The notes under the pieces: model-generated | What the model saw: the letters and a program-made list of their open reading frames with translations, nothing else | Databases searched by the model: none | What the model was told of the DNA's origin: nothing | Made by a program: the position numbers and the translations under genes | Assembly: GCF_006439015.1 (NCBI RefSeq) | Contig: NZ_RCZG01000006.1 | Coordinates: 186,001 to 250,000, forward strand | Direction of reading: 5' to 3' | DNA: 64,000 nucleotides | Origin: Mycolicibacterium hodleri | GTDB lineage: Bacteria > Actinomycetota > Actinomycetes > Mycobacteriales > Mycobacteriaceae | In this document: piece after piece, positions 16,410 to 25,057 of the stretch | How positions within the stretch are numbered: the stretch's first letter is position 1 | Layout: every line of letters starts with the position of its first letter

Positions 16410-16823
16410 CTAGACCGGCTGGAAGGCGAAAGTGACGACCTCGTTGCCGTCGGCGTCGGTGGCGAACGGAATCATCGTCAGCTCGACCTCCATGCCGAAG
16501 GACAGCTTCGCCGGGTCGTTCTCGGTCAACCGACCCTCGACGCGCACCACGTCACCAAGTTGCACGAGACCCATTCCGAATGGAACGAAGTCCTTGCCCG
16601 TCGGTCCAATGTAGGGCGCACCGGGTGGGAAACCCTGCGTGGTCCAGGCGATCACGGTGCCGCGCCGCGGTAGCAGCACGTCGCTCGTGTCGGCCCTACT
16701 GCACTTGGGGCAGTGCGACTGGCGCGGGAACACCGTCGCTCCGCATGCCCCGCACGCACTGCCGATCAGCTGTGGATTCTGCTCCGGCCATGTCGAGATA
16801 CTGGGGTCTATTGCCTTCTGCAC
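16410..16823 (-). CDS. DUF35 OB-fold and zinc-ribbon protein, thiolase partner
   Basis: A 137-residue protein made of a rubredoxin-like zinc ribbon (Cys24, Cys27, Cys38, Cys41; CGACG and CPKC) and a C-terminal OB-fold beginning around LPRRGTVIAWT. DUF35 proteins bind thiolase-fold enzymes and are required for retro-aldol cleavage in cholesterol side-chain removal. GTG 16823 follows AGGAGG closely. It is the first gene of the DUF35-thiolase-hydratase operon, with a GAGAAT-type site at 16885-16899 upstream. Confidence 0.87.
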   Translation of the reverse strand: MQKAIDPSISTWPEQNPQLIGSACGACGATVFPRQSHCPKCSRADTSDVLLPRRGTVIAWTTQGFPPGAPYIGPTGKDFVPFGMGLVQLGDVVRVEGRLTENDPAKLSFGMEVELTMIPFATDADGNEVVTFAFQPV

Positions 16824-16884
16824 GAGGCCTCCTGAACACCGAAGAATGCGTTGGCGAAATCGTACAACATGCTTTCTCTAAAAC

Positions 16885-16899
16885 GGTAACCCCATTCTC
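16885..16899 (-). promoter_or_regulatory. Degenerate operator before DUF35-thiolase operon
   Basis: Read on the minus strand this is GAGAAT-GGG-GTTACC, followed directly by a -10-like TACCGT overlap, 62 bases before the GTG at 16823. It sits at the very end of the MeaB gene and so could drive a separate transcript of the DUF35-thiolase operon. Confidence 0.5.
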
Positions 16900-17782
16900 A
16901 TCGGATTTCTGCAGCCAGCCCCGCGTCGTTTAGCAGCGACTTCGTCGCGGCATACACGTCGAGTCGGCCCTCGGCGACCTCGGCGGCCAAACCGTCGAGA
17001 CCAGGGTGCGCACGCAACGCACTCTGAGCCAGGGACAACACCTGCGCTCGGGCTCGCGCGGCCCGGCGCTCCGGGCTGTCGGCGCGAAGATGGACGTCGA
17101 TGGCCTCGATCAGTTCGGCGATGCCCTCGTTGCGCGCGGCCACGATCTTCAGGATGGGCGCGTCAGTCTCGGCATGCAGGTCGCGCACCGTCTGATCGGC
17201 GCCGTCTCTGTCGGCTTTGTTGATGGCCACGATGTCGGCCACCTCGAGCAGGCCGGCCTTCGCAGCCTGAATCGCGTCGCCCGCACCGGGATTCAGCACG
17301 ACGACGGCAGGATCCGCCACCGCTGCGATTTCGATCTCGGACTGGCCGACCCCCACGGTCTCGATGAGGATTACGTCATAGCGGAGGGCGGCGAGCACGT
17401 GAATGGCCGCAGGCACGCCCTCCGCGAGACCGCCGAGATGGCCGCGAGTCGCCACCGAACGGATGAGGACGTCGGAATCGTTGATATGGGCCGCCATTCG
17501 GATGCGGTCGCCGAGGAGTGCACCACCGCTGTACGGCGAGGACGGATCGACGGCGAGCACCGCCACGCGCTTGCCCTGCCCGCGATACGCGGAGACGAGC
17601 ATCGCGATCGTCGTCGACTTTCCCGCTCCCGGCGGACCGGTGATACCGATGACGCGCACGGGATGGTTGCCGACCACTGCCAGCACCTCGTCTCGCCGGG
17701 TGCTCTCGACAAGGCTCAGCAACCGCCCGGCCGCCCGGGTGGATCCGTTGCGCGCCGCTGCGACGAGTTCTTCGATGGTCAT
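16898..17782 (-). CDS. MeaB/ArgK-type GTPase, mutase chaperone
   Basis: A 294-residue G3E-family P-loop GTPase. The Walker A GPPGAGKST is at residues 49-57, followed by LAVDPSSPYSGGALLGDRIRM, the Walker B/switch region ETVGVGQSE and the guanine motif NKAD. MeaB proteins guard B12-dependent acyl-CoA mutases by gating cofactor loading and exchanging damaged cobalamin. A two-subunit mutase is encoded 9 kb away (26266-28253) within the same island, so this is its likely dedicated partner. ATG 17782 is the start. It is slightly shorter than stand-alone MeaB proteins (about 320-330 residues) at the C-terminus. Confidence 0.9.
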   Translation of the reverse strand: MTIEELVAAARNGSTRAAGRLLSLVESTRRDEVLAVVGNHPVRVIGITGPPGAGKSTTIAMLVSAYRGQGKRVAVLAVDPSSPYSGGALLGDRIRMAAHINDSDVLIRSVATRGHLGGLAEGVPAAIHVLAALRYDVILIETVGVGQSEIEIAAVADPAVVVLNPGAGDAIQAAKAGLLEVADIVAINKADRDGADQTVRDLHAETDAPILKIVAARNEGIAELIEAIDVHLRADSPERRAARARAQVLSLAQSALRAHPGLDGLAAEVAEGRLDVYAATKSLLNDAGLAAEIR

Positions 17783-17884
17783 CAGATGGGCCGAGCCTAC
17801 GGGGCCGGCACAGCTCCCGACGACAGGACTGCGGTATCGGCAGCGACGACTTCAGGCATGAATGTTCCTACTTTCGACACGTAC

Positions 17885-17899
17885 GAGAATGTTATTCTC
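17885..17899. promoter_or_regulatory. Palindromic operator upstream of SDR pair
   Basis: GAGAAT-GTT-ATTCTC, a perfect 6-3-6 palindrome 37 bases before the ATG at 17936. TATTCT inside its right arm could serve as a -10 hexamer. The region lies between the divergently read MeaB gene (start 17782) and the SDR gene. Confidence 0.7.
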
Positions 17900-17935
17900 T
17901 CAAGTGGAGAGTCACAGTTGCAAGAAGGAGGTCAG

Positions 17936-18700
17936 ATGAAGATCGAGGGCACCTCCGCCATCGTCGTAGGCGGCGCGGGCGGCTTGGGCGAGGCGACGGT
18001 TCGGCGCCTGCATGCCGCAGGCGCCAAGGTCGTCGTCGCCGACATGGCGGACGAGAAGGGTAAGGCGCTCGAAAGCGAACTGGGCGTGCGCTACGTCCAC
18101 ACCGACGCCACCTCCGAGGAGTCCGTCAACGCAGCGATCGCCGAGGCCGTTACGCTTGCCCCGCTACGCATTTCGGTGGACACGCACGGCGGTCCAGCGA
18201 GCGGCGGTCGCCTGGTCGGCAAGGACGGTTCCCCCCTTGATCTCGACGGCTTCAAGCAGACGATCGAGTTCTATCTGACGGCCGTGTTCAACGTGATGCG
18301 ACTGTCGGCGGCGGCGATCGCCAAGACGGAGCCTCTCGAGGAAGGCGGCCGCGGCGTCATCGTCAACACCGCGTCGATCGCCGGCTACGAAGGTCAGATC
18401 GGACAGCTGCCCTACTCCGCGGCCAAGGGCGGCGTGCTGGGCATGACGCTGGTCGCCGCTCGCGACCTGTCGCCGTTGGGCATTCGCGTCGTCACGATCG
18501 CACCGGGCACGATCAACACCCCCGCGTACGGCACGGCCGGCGATCAGCTCGAGCAGTACTGGGGCCCACAGGTGCCGTTCCCCAAGCGCATGGGCCGCTC
18601 GACCGAATACGCCCAACTCGCCCAGAGCATCGTCGAAAACGACTACCTCAACGGCGAGATCATCCGCCTGGATGGCGCACTGCGGTTCCCTCCCAAATGA
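17936..18700 (+). CDS. SDR, 3-hydroxyacyl-CoA dehydrogenase type
   Basis: A 254-residue short-chain dehydrogenase resembling 17-beta-HSD10/FabG-like 3-hydroxyacyl-CoA dehydrogenases. Seen: AIVVGGAGGLGEATV as the NAD loop, Asp after VVVAD giving NAD preference, Ser in NTASIAGYEG, and PYSAAKGGVLG with catalytic Tyr and Lys. The NNAG segment is replaced by VDTHGGPASG, which is typical of this subgroup. The start is fixed by a strong AAGGAGG seven bases before ATG 17936. It is controlled by the palindrome at 17885 and followed after seven bases by a second SDR. Confidence 0.9.
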   Translation: MKIEGTSAIVVGGAGGLGEATVRRLHAAGAKVVVADMADEKGKALESELGVRYVHTDATSEESVNAAIAEAVTLAPLRISVDTHGGPASGGRLVGKDGSPLDLDGFKQTIEFYLTAVFNVMRLSAAAIAKTEPLEEGGRGVIVNTASIAGYEGQIGQLPYSAAKGGVLGMTLVAARDLSPLGIRVVTIAPGTINTPAYGTAGDQLEQYWGPQVPFPKRMGRSTEYAQLAQSIVENDYLNGEIIRLDGALRFPPK

Positions 18701-18707
18701 GCCGGCA

Positions 18708-19451
18708 GTGAGTCGATCTCTCTCCGGCAAGGTCGCATTCGTCGCCGGCGCCAGCCGGGGAATCGGTGCGACGGTGGCGGCTTCCCTTGCGGCCGCCGGT
18801 GCCGCCGTTGCGGTCGCAGCGCGGTCCGAGGAGCGGGGCAAGTTACCTGGCACCATCGGTTCGGTCGCCGATGGCATCATCGCCGCCGGTGGCCGGGCGC
18901 TACCCGTCGCCTGCGACGTCACCAGCGAGGGCTCCATCAACGCTGCGGTCGAAGCGACGGTCGGCACGTTCGGCGGCATCGACATCCTCGTCGCCAATGC
19001 GGGCGTGTTGTGGCTCGGCCCAATCGAATCCACACCGCTCAAGCGGTGGCAACTCTGCCTGGACGTCAACCTGACGGGCGTCTTCCTGGTCACCAAGGCG
19101 GTCATCCCGCACGTGCGGGCCCGGGGCGGCGGCTCACTGATGGCCGTCACCACCACCGGCGTGGGCATGGTCGACCAGGGCGCCAACGCGTACTGGGTGT
19201 CCAAGGCCGCCACCGAACGGCTCTACCTCGGACTCGCCACCGATCTGCAACCCGACAACATCGCCGTCAACTGCCTCAGCCCCTCGCGGGTCGTGCTGAC
19301 CGAGGGGTGGCAGGCGGGCGGCGGCTTCGACATCCCGCCCGAGATGGTCGAACCACGGGAGGCGATGGGCAACGCCGCGGTGCTGTTGGCGCAACAGGAC
19401 GCGACGGGTATCACCGGCACCGTCCAGCGCAGCGAGGAACTCACTCCTTAA
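18708..19451 (+). CDS. SDR family oxidoreductase
   Basis: A 247-residue short-chain dehydrogenase with VAFVAGASRGIGATV, ILVANAG and YWVSKAATERL. The catalytic serine position appears as Thr within AVTTTGVGM, a conservative change that may reduce or alter activity. There is no acidic residue after the second strand (AVAARSEERGK), which suggests NADPH preference. GTG 18708, seven bases after the preceding stop, gives a normal N-terminus. The pair 17936/18708 forms an operon. The convergent enoyl-CoA hydratase ends 77 bases downstream. Confidence 0.85.
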   Translation: MSRSLSGKVAFVAGASRGIGATVAASLAAAGAAVAVAARSEERGKLPGTIGSVADGIIAAGGRALPVACDVTSEGSINAAVEATVGTFGGIDILVANAGVLWLGPIESTPLKRWQLCLDVNLTGVFLVTKAVIPHVRARGGGSLMAVTTTGVGMVDQGANAYWVSKAATERLYLGLATDLQPDNIAVNCLSPSRVVLTEGWQAGGGFDIPPEMVEPREAMGNAAVLLAQQDATGITGTVQRSEELTP

Positions 19452-19528
19452 CCCTTGCGCCAGAGTGTGTATCGGTGCGCGGCGCGCCGACGAAGTGTGG
19501 CAATGAGGACACGCTCGCTAGGCGGAGG

Positions 19529-20293
19529 TCAGCCCTTGGCGACGAGCCCGTCCACGATCTTGTTGAAGTCGGCGGTTCCGAAGGACACGTACTCCGCCAG
19601 GTTGGCGTAGTCCAACGACGCCATGACGGACTTCTCCAGTTGAATGTTCATCAGCCGCTTCGTGGCTTCGACCGCCTGCTGAGGTAGGTCCATAATCTTC
19701 TCGGCGCACGCGATCGCCTCGGTCAGCGGATCGGTCACGACATGGTTGGCCAGCCCGAGCTCCACTGCCCGTTGCGCCTTGATCCGCACCCCGGTCAAGG
19801 CGAACTCCTTGGCCTGCAACAGGCTGATCTGCGACGGCCAGACCAACGGGCCACCGTCGGCGGCCACCAACCCGATCTGGACGTGCGGGTCGGCGAAGAA
19901 CGCCGTCTCGGCGATGTAGACGATGTCGGACAGGGCGGCCAGGCTGCAGCCCAGCCCGACGGCCGGACCGTTGACCGCGGCGACCACAGGGATGCGGCAG
20001 CGAACCATGCCGATGACCAGTTCGCGGCCATGCTTGATCGTCTTCTGGCGCAACGCTTCATCGTGACGCAACTCATCGAGGTAGTTGAAGTCGCCGCCTG
20101 CAGAGAAGGCGCGGCCCGCACCAGTGATCACCGCGGCGTGCGCATCTGCATCCTCGTCGAGCGCCGCCCAGATCTTCGCCAGCCCGACGTGCAAGGCGTC
20201 GTTGACCGCATTCAGCTCGTCTGGTCGATTCAGCGTGATGATGCGCAGGCCGCCCTCGGCCGTGACGTTGATTTCATCTGGTAGGTCGTACAT
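19529..20293 (-). CDS. Enoyl-CoA hydratase
   Basis: A 254-residue crotonase-family hydratase of standard length. Oxyanion-hole segments are AFSAGGDFNYL (about 65-75) and NGPAVGLGCSLAALSDIVYIAE; the substrate-binding turn is GLVAADGGPLVWP. It would hydrate trans-2-enoyl-CoA in beta-oxidation. ATG 20293 lies five bases after the stop of the acyl-CoA dehydrogenase at 20299, the enzyme that would supply its substrate. It is the last gene of the operon that reads from 23580 down to 19529. Confidence 0.9.
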   Translation of the reverse strand: MYDLPDEINVTAEGGLRIITLNRPDELNAVNDALHVGLAKIWAALDEDADAHAAVITGAGRAFSAGGDFNYLDELRHDEALRQKTIKHGRELVIGMVRCRIPVVAAVNGPAVGLGCSLAALSDIVYIAETAFFADPHVQIGLVAADGGPLVWPSQISLLQAKEFALTGVRIKAQRAVELGLANHVVTDPLTEAIACAEKIMDLPQQAVEATKRLMNIQLEKSVMASLDYANLAEYVSFGTADFNKIVDGLVAKG

Positions 20294-20298
20294 GAGGC

Positions 20299-21396
20299 TT
20301 AGGCTCCCAATCCGAGAATTCGCTGCGCGATGATGTTCTTTTGAATCTGCGAGGTGCCGCCCATGACACTCTGAGCACGGCTGTACATGTAGGCACCGAA
20401 CAACTCCGGATCCCTGGTGCCGACACTGGCGAGGGCGGCGTGGCCGACGGACTGCTCGACCCACGTCATCAGCAGCTTGTCCAGCGACCCCTGTGGCCCG
20501 TGCGTGATGCCATCCAATTGCTCCGACAACCGCCGACGCACGTGCAGTCGCAACATCTCGGTCTGCACCCATGCCCACGACAACTCGTCGGGGGCAGGCC
20601 CCTCGACACGAGACGCCAACTGGCGCACCAGCTTCCCGTACCGTGCGGAGAACCCCAACGTCGATGGTTCCCGTTCGTGGCTGACGACGGTCATCGCGAG
20701 CTTCCAGCCGTCGCCCGGCGCGCCGACCATGTTGTCGGCAGACACCCTGGCGCCGTCGAACTCGACTTGGCCGAACTCCTTCGTCACGCCACTGATCATC
20801 TTCAGCGGTCGTTGCTCGATACCGGCCTGATGCATTGACACGATGAAGGCGGAGATGCCCTTGTGCTTCGGCACGTCCTTCTCGGTGCGGGCCAAAACCA
20901 GACACCAGTCGGCGACGTCGGAGTAGCTGGTCCAGATCTTGTGGCCGTGAATGACGTACTCGTCAGGATTCGAACCGTCCTTGACCGCCGTCGTGGTCAA
21001 CGACGCCAGGTCCGAGCCGGCACCCGGCTCACTGAAGCCCTGGCACCACCTTTCGGTGCCGTTGATCATCCCGGGTAGGAACCTCTTCGCCAATGCCTCA
21101 TCCCCGTGATGACTGAGGCCGACGACGAGGTATCCCAGACTTGGCCGCGCAGGCGCACCGGCCTTCGCGATCTCCTCGTCGACGATCACGTCGTACACGG
21201 CCGGGAGATCCTGGCCGCCATACTCCTCCGGCCACGACGTGCCGAAGAATCCCGCAGCGTAGAGGGCCCGGTGCCACTCCCCCGCCTTGGCCCAGTACTC
21301 GTCCCCCGAGGTGGGGAACCTGCCCTTCTGTTCGGTCAGCCAGCCGCGCAACCCATCTCGGAAGGCGGCCTCTTCTGGTGAATCACGAAAGTCCAA
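20299..21396 (-). CDS. Acyl-CoA dehydrogenase, large partner
   Basis: A 365-residue acyl-CoA dehydrogenase with WCQGFSEPGAGSDLASL, HGHKIWTSYS and the C-terminal GGTSQIQKNIIAQRILGLGA. The start is TTG 21396 (Leu/Met-Asp-Phe-Arg-Asp): GGAGGAG lies eight bases upstream, and no ATG is available. It overlaps the end of the smaller dehydrogenase gene (21383) by 14 bases. This is the second large-plus-small FadE pair in the window and, by analogy with ChsE-type enzymes, the two gene products probably form one heteromeric dehydrogenase. Confidence 0.9.
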   Translation of the reverse strand: MDFRDSPEEAAFRDGLRGWLTEQKGRFPTSGDEYWAKAGEWHRALYAAGFFGTSWPEEYGGQDLPAVYDVIVDEEIAKAGAPARPSLGYLVVGLSHHGDEALAKRFLPGMINGTERWCQGFSEPGAGSDLASLTTTAVKDGSNPDEYVIHGHKIWTSYSDVADWCLVLARTEKDVPKHKGISAFIVSMHQAGIEQRPLKMISGVTKEFGQVEFDGARVSADNMVGAPGDGWKLAMTVVSHEREPSTLGFSARYGKLVRQLASRVEGPAPDELSWAWVQTEMLRLHVRRRLSEQLDGITHGPQGSLDKLLMTWVEQSVGHAALASVGTRDPELFGAYMYSRAQSVMGGTSQIQKNIIAQRILGLGA

Positions 21397-22198
21397 TGGT
21401 CAACTCCTCCAGCTTCACCGGCCACAACTCCGTCGCGGCCAGCACCCGGCGCAGGTATACGTGCGCAAGGCATTCCCAGGTATTGCCGATTCCACCATGC
21501 ACCTGAATGGACGTCTCGCAGACCGTGAGCGCCGAACGCGCGCAGTAGATCTTCGCCACCCTGGCCGCGGCCACGGCCTCCGCCGGCGGGAGTTCGTCAA
21601 CAGCCCAGGCGGCGTGACGCAGTACGCTGACGCAGCCCTCGATCAGCGCGAGGCTCTCCGCCAGCAGATGTCCGACCGCCTGGTACGAGCCGATCGTCGC
21701 GCCGTACTGCTCGCGCATCTTGGCGTAGTCGCGGGCCAGCGCAAGGGTGCCGCGGGCCGCGCCGACCAGATCGGCGGTCGTCGCCGTCAGCGCCAGCGCG
21801 TACCACCTGCTGGCATCCTCCTGCGAAAGCTCGGCAAGCTCGGCGGGCGACTCAAGAACTCCCGCAAGGCTTTTCGTCAGGTCGATCGACTCGGTCTCCG
21901 ATGCGGGTGCCACCACGTCGCGGCCCAGACGGCGCCTGAGATCGTCGACCAGCACCGGTCCGAGGAACGGGACGTCGACGAGTCCACGAGCGAACTCCTC
22001 GACCACGACCGCGACCTCGACACCGGACGCCTCGTCGGAGCGCAGTGACCGCCACCCGGTCGACTGCACCGTCTTCTCGAGCCGGGCCACCCGGCCGTCA
22101 TCGCCGAGATCGGCGACCGACCCCGGCCCGAGGTCGTCGGCCAGCTTCGCCGCCGCCTCGCGCAATTGTCTTTGTTCGGAGGTCAGACGGACGTCCAC
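21383..22198 (-). CDS. Acyl-CoA dehydrogenase, small partner
   Basis: A 271-residue short acyl-CoA dehydrogenase subunit. The N-terminal domain starts MDVRLTSEQRQLREAAAKLAD; the middle beta domain is much reduced; the C-terminal helices carry REQYGATIGSYQAVGHLLAE and VHGGIGNTWECLAHVYLRR. It begins at GTG 22198, inside the end of the acyl-CoA ligase gene, and overlaps the larger partner at its own end, so ligase, small subunit, large subunit and hydratase are translationally chained. Confidence 0.87.
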   Translation of the reverse strand: MDVRLTSEQRQLREAAAKLADDLGPGSVADLGDDGRVARLEKTVQSTGWRSLRSDEASGVEVAVVVEEFARGLVDVPFLGPVLVDDLRRRLGRDVVAPASETESIDLTKSLAGVLESPAELAELSQEDASRWYALALTATTADLVGAARGTLALARDYAKMREQYGATIGSYQAVGHLLAESLALIEGCVSVLRHAAWAVDELPPAEAVAAARVAKIYCARSALTVCETSIQVHGGIGNTWECLAHVYLRRVLAATELWPVKLEELTIGLS

Positions 22199-23580
22199 AG
22201 TCGCTCCTTGAGCACTCGGCGCAATACCTTTCCTGAAGGGAGACGGGGAATCTCGGGCACGAAGAGCACGTGACTCGGCCGTTTGTAGGATGCCAGGAGG
22301 CCGGCGACCAGCTGGATCAACTCGTCGGCTTCGACTGGGGCAGAACGTGCCACCGCCGCCACGACGGCTTCCCCGCTCGCCGCGTCGGGCACCCCGAAGA
22401 CCGCGCAGTCGCCGACCGCGGGATGACCGTGCAGGACGGCCTCGATCTCGGCGGGCGCGACCTGAAAGCCACGAACTTTGATCATTTCCTTGGCGCGGTC
22501 GGTGATGCGCAACCAGCCCTCGGTGTCGAGGTATCCGACATCACCGCTGCGGTACCACCCGTCAACGAAGGCCCCGGCCGTCGCCTCGTCGGGAAGGTAA
22601 CCCGCCATGGCCGATGCGGACCTGACCTGGATCTCGCCGACCTCACCCGGGAACACCGGTTCGCCGGTGACCAGAGACGCCACGCGGATCTCGACGCCGG
22701 GCACCGCACGTCCGACGGTGTCCAGATGATCGCCGTCGAGGGCATTGCACGCGATGACGGGCAACTCACTCGCACCGTAGGCCGTCACCCACGACACGCC
22801 ACTGCGTCGGGTCACCTCGTCGGCGACACTCTTCGTGACGGGCGTGGCACACCACATCACGTAACGCAGCGACGAGAGGTCGTAGGACTCCAGCCGGGGA
22901 TGGGCGGCCATCGCGAGTGCGATCGGCGCGACCGCCATTTCGACGGTGATGCGGTCGGATTCGATGTGACGCAGCATTTCCTCGACGTCGAAGCGGTGGT
23001 GCAAACGGATCCACGCACCCGCGTCGAGTGCGGTGACGATGTTGAGCAGGCCGAGGATGTGCGAGGGCGGCGTCATGATCTGCATGCGGTCGTTCGGCGA
23101 GAGACTCAGCGCCGTTCGCCAGTGCGCGACCGCCGCGGCAAACGCGCCGTGGGTGTGCCGGACGGCCTTCGGCAGGCCCGTCGTCCCCGAGCTGAACACG
23201 AACAGGGCGTCGGATTCGGGGAGGGCGGCCGTGAACTCTCGACGGCCTGGCGTGACTGGTTCGTCGAGGTGCAGCATCGGCATCAGGTCGGCGAGCACCG
23301 CGTTGTCGCCGACGGCGTGGCCCGGCTCGGTCAACGCCAGCGCGTGCTCCACCTCGGTCTGCTTCCACGAGGTGCTGAGCAGTACGACGGCGGCGCCGAG
23401 CGCCCAAATTGCCTGCATGGCCACGACGAACTCGGGCCGGTTGGCCGACATCAGGGCGACACGGTCACCCGAGCGGACTCCGCGGTGTTCCAGCGTGGTC
23501 GCCAGGCCGCTGATCAAAGCGTCGAGCTCGGCACGGGTATATTCCCGATCACCGAATGCGAGGACGGTCGCTGCACTCAT
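22183..23580 (-). CDS. Acyl-CoA ligase (AMP-forming, FadD type)
   Basis: A 465-residue adenylate-forming enzyme that would activate a carboxylic acid to its CoA thioester with ATP. The AMP-binding P-loop is FSSGTTGLPKAVRH, the A5/A8 region is YRSGDVGYLDTEGWLRITDRAKEMIKVRG split over adjacent strands, and the catalytic lysine is in LPSGKVLRRVL near the C-terminus. ATG 23580 gives a slightly short N-terminus; an in-frame ATG at 23691 would run through the operator and is rejected. It is the first gene of the operon 23580-19529, just downstream of the double operator at 23654-23689. Confidence 0.88.
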   Translation of the reverse strand: MSAATVLAFGDREYTRAELDALISGLATTLEHRGVRSGDRVALMSANRPEFVVAMQAIWALGAAVVLLSTSWKQTEVEHALALTEPGHAVGDNAVLADLMPMLHLDEPVTPGRREFTAALPESDALFVFSSGTTGLPKAVRHTHGAFAAAVAHWRTALSLSPNDRMQIMTPPSHILGLLNIVTALDAGAWIRLHHRFDVEEMLRHIESDRITVEMAVAPIALAMAAHPRLESYDLSSLRYVMWCATPVTKSVADEVTRRSGVSWVTAYGASELPVIACNALDGDHLDTVGRAVPGVEIRVASLVTGEPVFPGEVGEIQVRSASAMAGYLPDEATAGAFVDGWYRSGDVGYLDTEGWLRITDRAKEMIKVRGFQVAPAEIEAVLHGHPAVGDCAVFGVPDAASGEAVVAAVARSAPVEADELIQLVAGLLASYKRPSHVLFVPEIPRLPSGKVLRRVLKERLWTSV

Positions 23581-23653
23581 GCGCGATCCCGCTGTGTCGC
23601 CACATGCGATCCTTCGATCACGCAGCCCGACCTCCCGCCTCGCTCCAAAGGTT

Positions 23654-23689
23654 GAGAATATCCTATCTTTTATGGAGAATAGTATTCTC
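23654..23689. promoter_or_regulatory. Double operator between ligase operon and ferredoxin gene
   Basis: A perfect GAGAAT-AGT-ATTCTC at 23675-23689 and a degenerate GAGAAT-ATC-CTATCT at 23654-23668 start exactly 21 bases apart, that is two helical turns. They serve the divergent acyl-CoA ligase (start 23580) and 2Fe-2S ferredoxin (start 23724). Confidence 0.7.
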
Positions 23690-23723
23690 ACATAGACAGA
23701 ATGATGATGCCGGGAGCCAATCG

Positions 23724-24032
23724 ATGACCGCAGAACCCGTACCGACCGAGCAGGCCGGTAGCGAGGTGACGATCCTTCTCGATCGCAAGACGACGACCGT
23801 CGCAGGGCGACCAGGCGAGACGATTCTGGAGACCGCGCGTCGTGCCGGCCTCACGCCACCGTTCTCCTGCGAGGCGGGCAACTGCGGCACCTGCATGGCC
23901 AAGTTGACCGAGGGCACCGCGACGATGCGCGTGAACGATGCGCTCTTGGACGACGAGGTCGAGGACGGATACGTGTTGACCTGCCAGGCCGTGCCAGCCG
24001 GCGCGAACGTCATCGTCGACTACGAGGACTGA
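23724..24032 (+). CDS. 2Fe-2S plant-type ferredoxin
   Basis: A 102-residue ferredoxin with cysteines 49, 54, 57 and 87 in the pattern C-x4-C-x2-C-x29-C (SCEAGNCGTCMAKL), as in the ferredoxin domain of Rieske-oxygenase reductases and KshB. No reductase domain is attached, and no Rieske oxygenase gene is seen in this window, so its partner is elsewhere or is an unrecognised enzyme of the island. The single-gene transcript is under the double operator at 23654-23689. Its last 13 bases overlap the end of the convergent CoA-transferase gene. Confidence 0.88.
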   Translation: MTAEPVPTEQAGSEVTILLDRKTTTVAGRPGETILETARRAGLTPPFSCEAGNCGTCMAKLTEGTATMRVNDALLDDEVEDGYVLTCQAVPAGANVIVDYED

Positions 24033-25057
24033 CCCAGCTGCGGCGGAGCTCCGTATTCAGGGTCGAAACCGACGACGCGGATCGGGCTGCGCACCAGCTC
24101 GAACTCCCCTGCCCTCACGACGACCTCGGGCGTGGCCCTCAATGCCTCGGGCAGCGTGCGCACTGCGGCCGCCGGGATGCCGAGCGGACGCAACCGCGCC
24201 TCCCAGCCAAGCGCGGTGTCGCCTGCGAGCACGGCGGACACCACCGCGAGCACCTCATCGCGGTTCGCGGCGCGCTCTGCCATCGTGGCGAAGCCGGTGA
24301 CGCCCGCCTCCGCGGAGAACAGACCCCAAAAGCCGTCGTGGGTGATGAACAGCGCCAGATAGCCGTCGGCGGTGTCGAACAGTTGCGCCGGAACGTAATA
24401 CGAGTGGGCGCCATTGGGGTAGCGGCGCGGCTCGACTCCGTCGTTGAGATAGGCCGATGCGCGGTAGTTCAACTGCGAGAGCATCACGTCGCGTAGTGAG
24501 ACGTCCACCTGGCCGCCGCGACCCGACACGATCTGCGCGAGTAGGCCCAGCGCAGCGGTCAGCCCGGTGGAGTTATCCGCCGACGAATAGCCCGGCAGCG
24601 TCGGCGGTCCATCGGGATCGCCTGTCAGCGAGGCGATTCCGGTGGCCGCCTGGATGACGTAGTCAAAGGCGGGGTCGTCCCCCGCCTCGAGCCCGTACCC
24701 CGTCAGCGCGACGCACACGATCTTTTGGTTGTGCCGTCGCAGTGCGTCATAAGTCAGACCAAGTTTGTGGATGCCCGACGGCTTCAAGTTCACCAGCAGC
24801 GCATGGGATTCCGCGACGAGCTCACCCAGTCGCCGTTGTCCCTCGTCGGTGGCGAGTTCCAGACAGACACTTCGCTTGCCCCGGTTGAGGCTGGCGAAGT
24901 AGCTGTCGCTCACCTGCCGAGAGATGTCTCCGCCGGGAGGCTCGATCTTGGTCACCTCGGCGCCGAGATCGGCAAGCATCATCGTGGCGTAGGGACCCGC
25001 CAGCATGTGGCCGACCTCGAGGATGCGAATGCCCGCGAGCGGACCCTTCGAATTCAT
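24020..25057 (-). CDS. CaiB/BaiF family CoA transferase (class III)
   Basis: A 345-residue class III CoA transferase, which moves CoA between acids through an aspartyl-anhydride intermediate. The N-terminal segment PLAGIRILEVGHMLAGPYATMMLADLGAEV is split by the usual loop, and the nucleophilic Asp is in YSSADNSTG (about residue 161). It is a little shorter than the typical 390-400. ATG 25057 overlaps the last stop of the micro-ORF chain as ATGA; ATG 25066 with GAAGAG upstream is a near alternative. It is the last gene of the mutase operon and is separated from the LLM gene only by the 32-bp tandem repeats. Confidence 0.87.
   Translation of the reverse strand: MNSKGPLAGIRILEVGHMLAGPYATMMLADLGAEVTKIEPPGGDISRQVSDSYFASLNRGKRSVCLELATDEGQRRLGELVAESHALLVNLKPSGIHKLGLTYDALRRHNQKIVCVALTGYGLEAGDDPAFDYVIQAATGIASLTGDPDGPPTLPGYSSADNSTGLTAALGLLAQIVSGRGGQVDVSLRDVMLSQLNYRASAYLNDGVEPRRYPNGAHSYYVPAQLFDTADGYLALFITHDGFWGLFSAEAGVTGFATMAERAANRDEVLAVVSAVLAGDTALGWEARLRPLGIPAAAVRTLPEALRATPEVVVRAGEFELVRSPIRVVGFDPEYGAPPQLGQSS

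Noticed and set aside
22270..23655. 461-codon plus-strand frame
   Set aside because: Antisense to the acyl-CoA ligase, with low-complexity composition.
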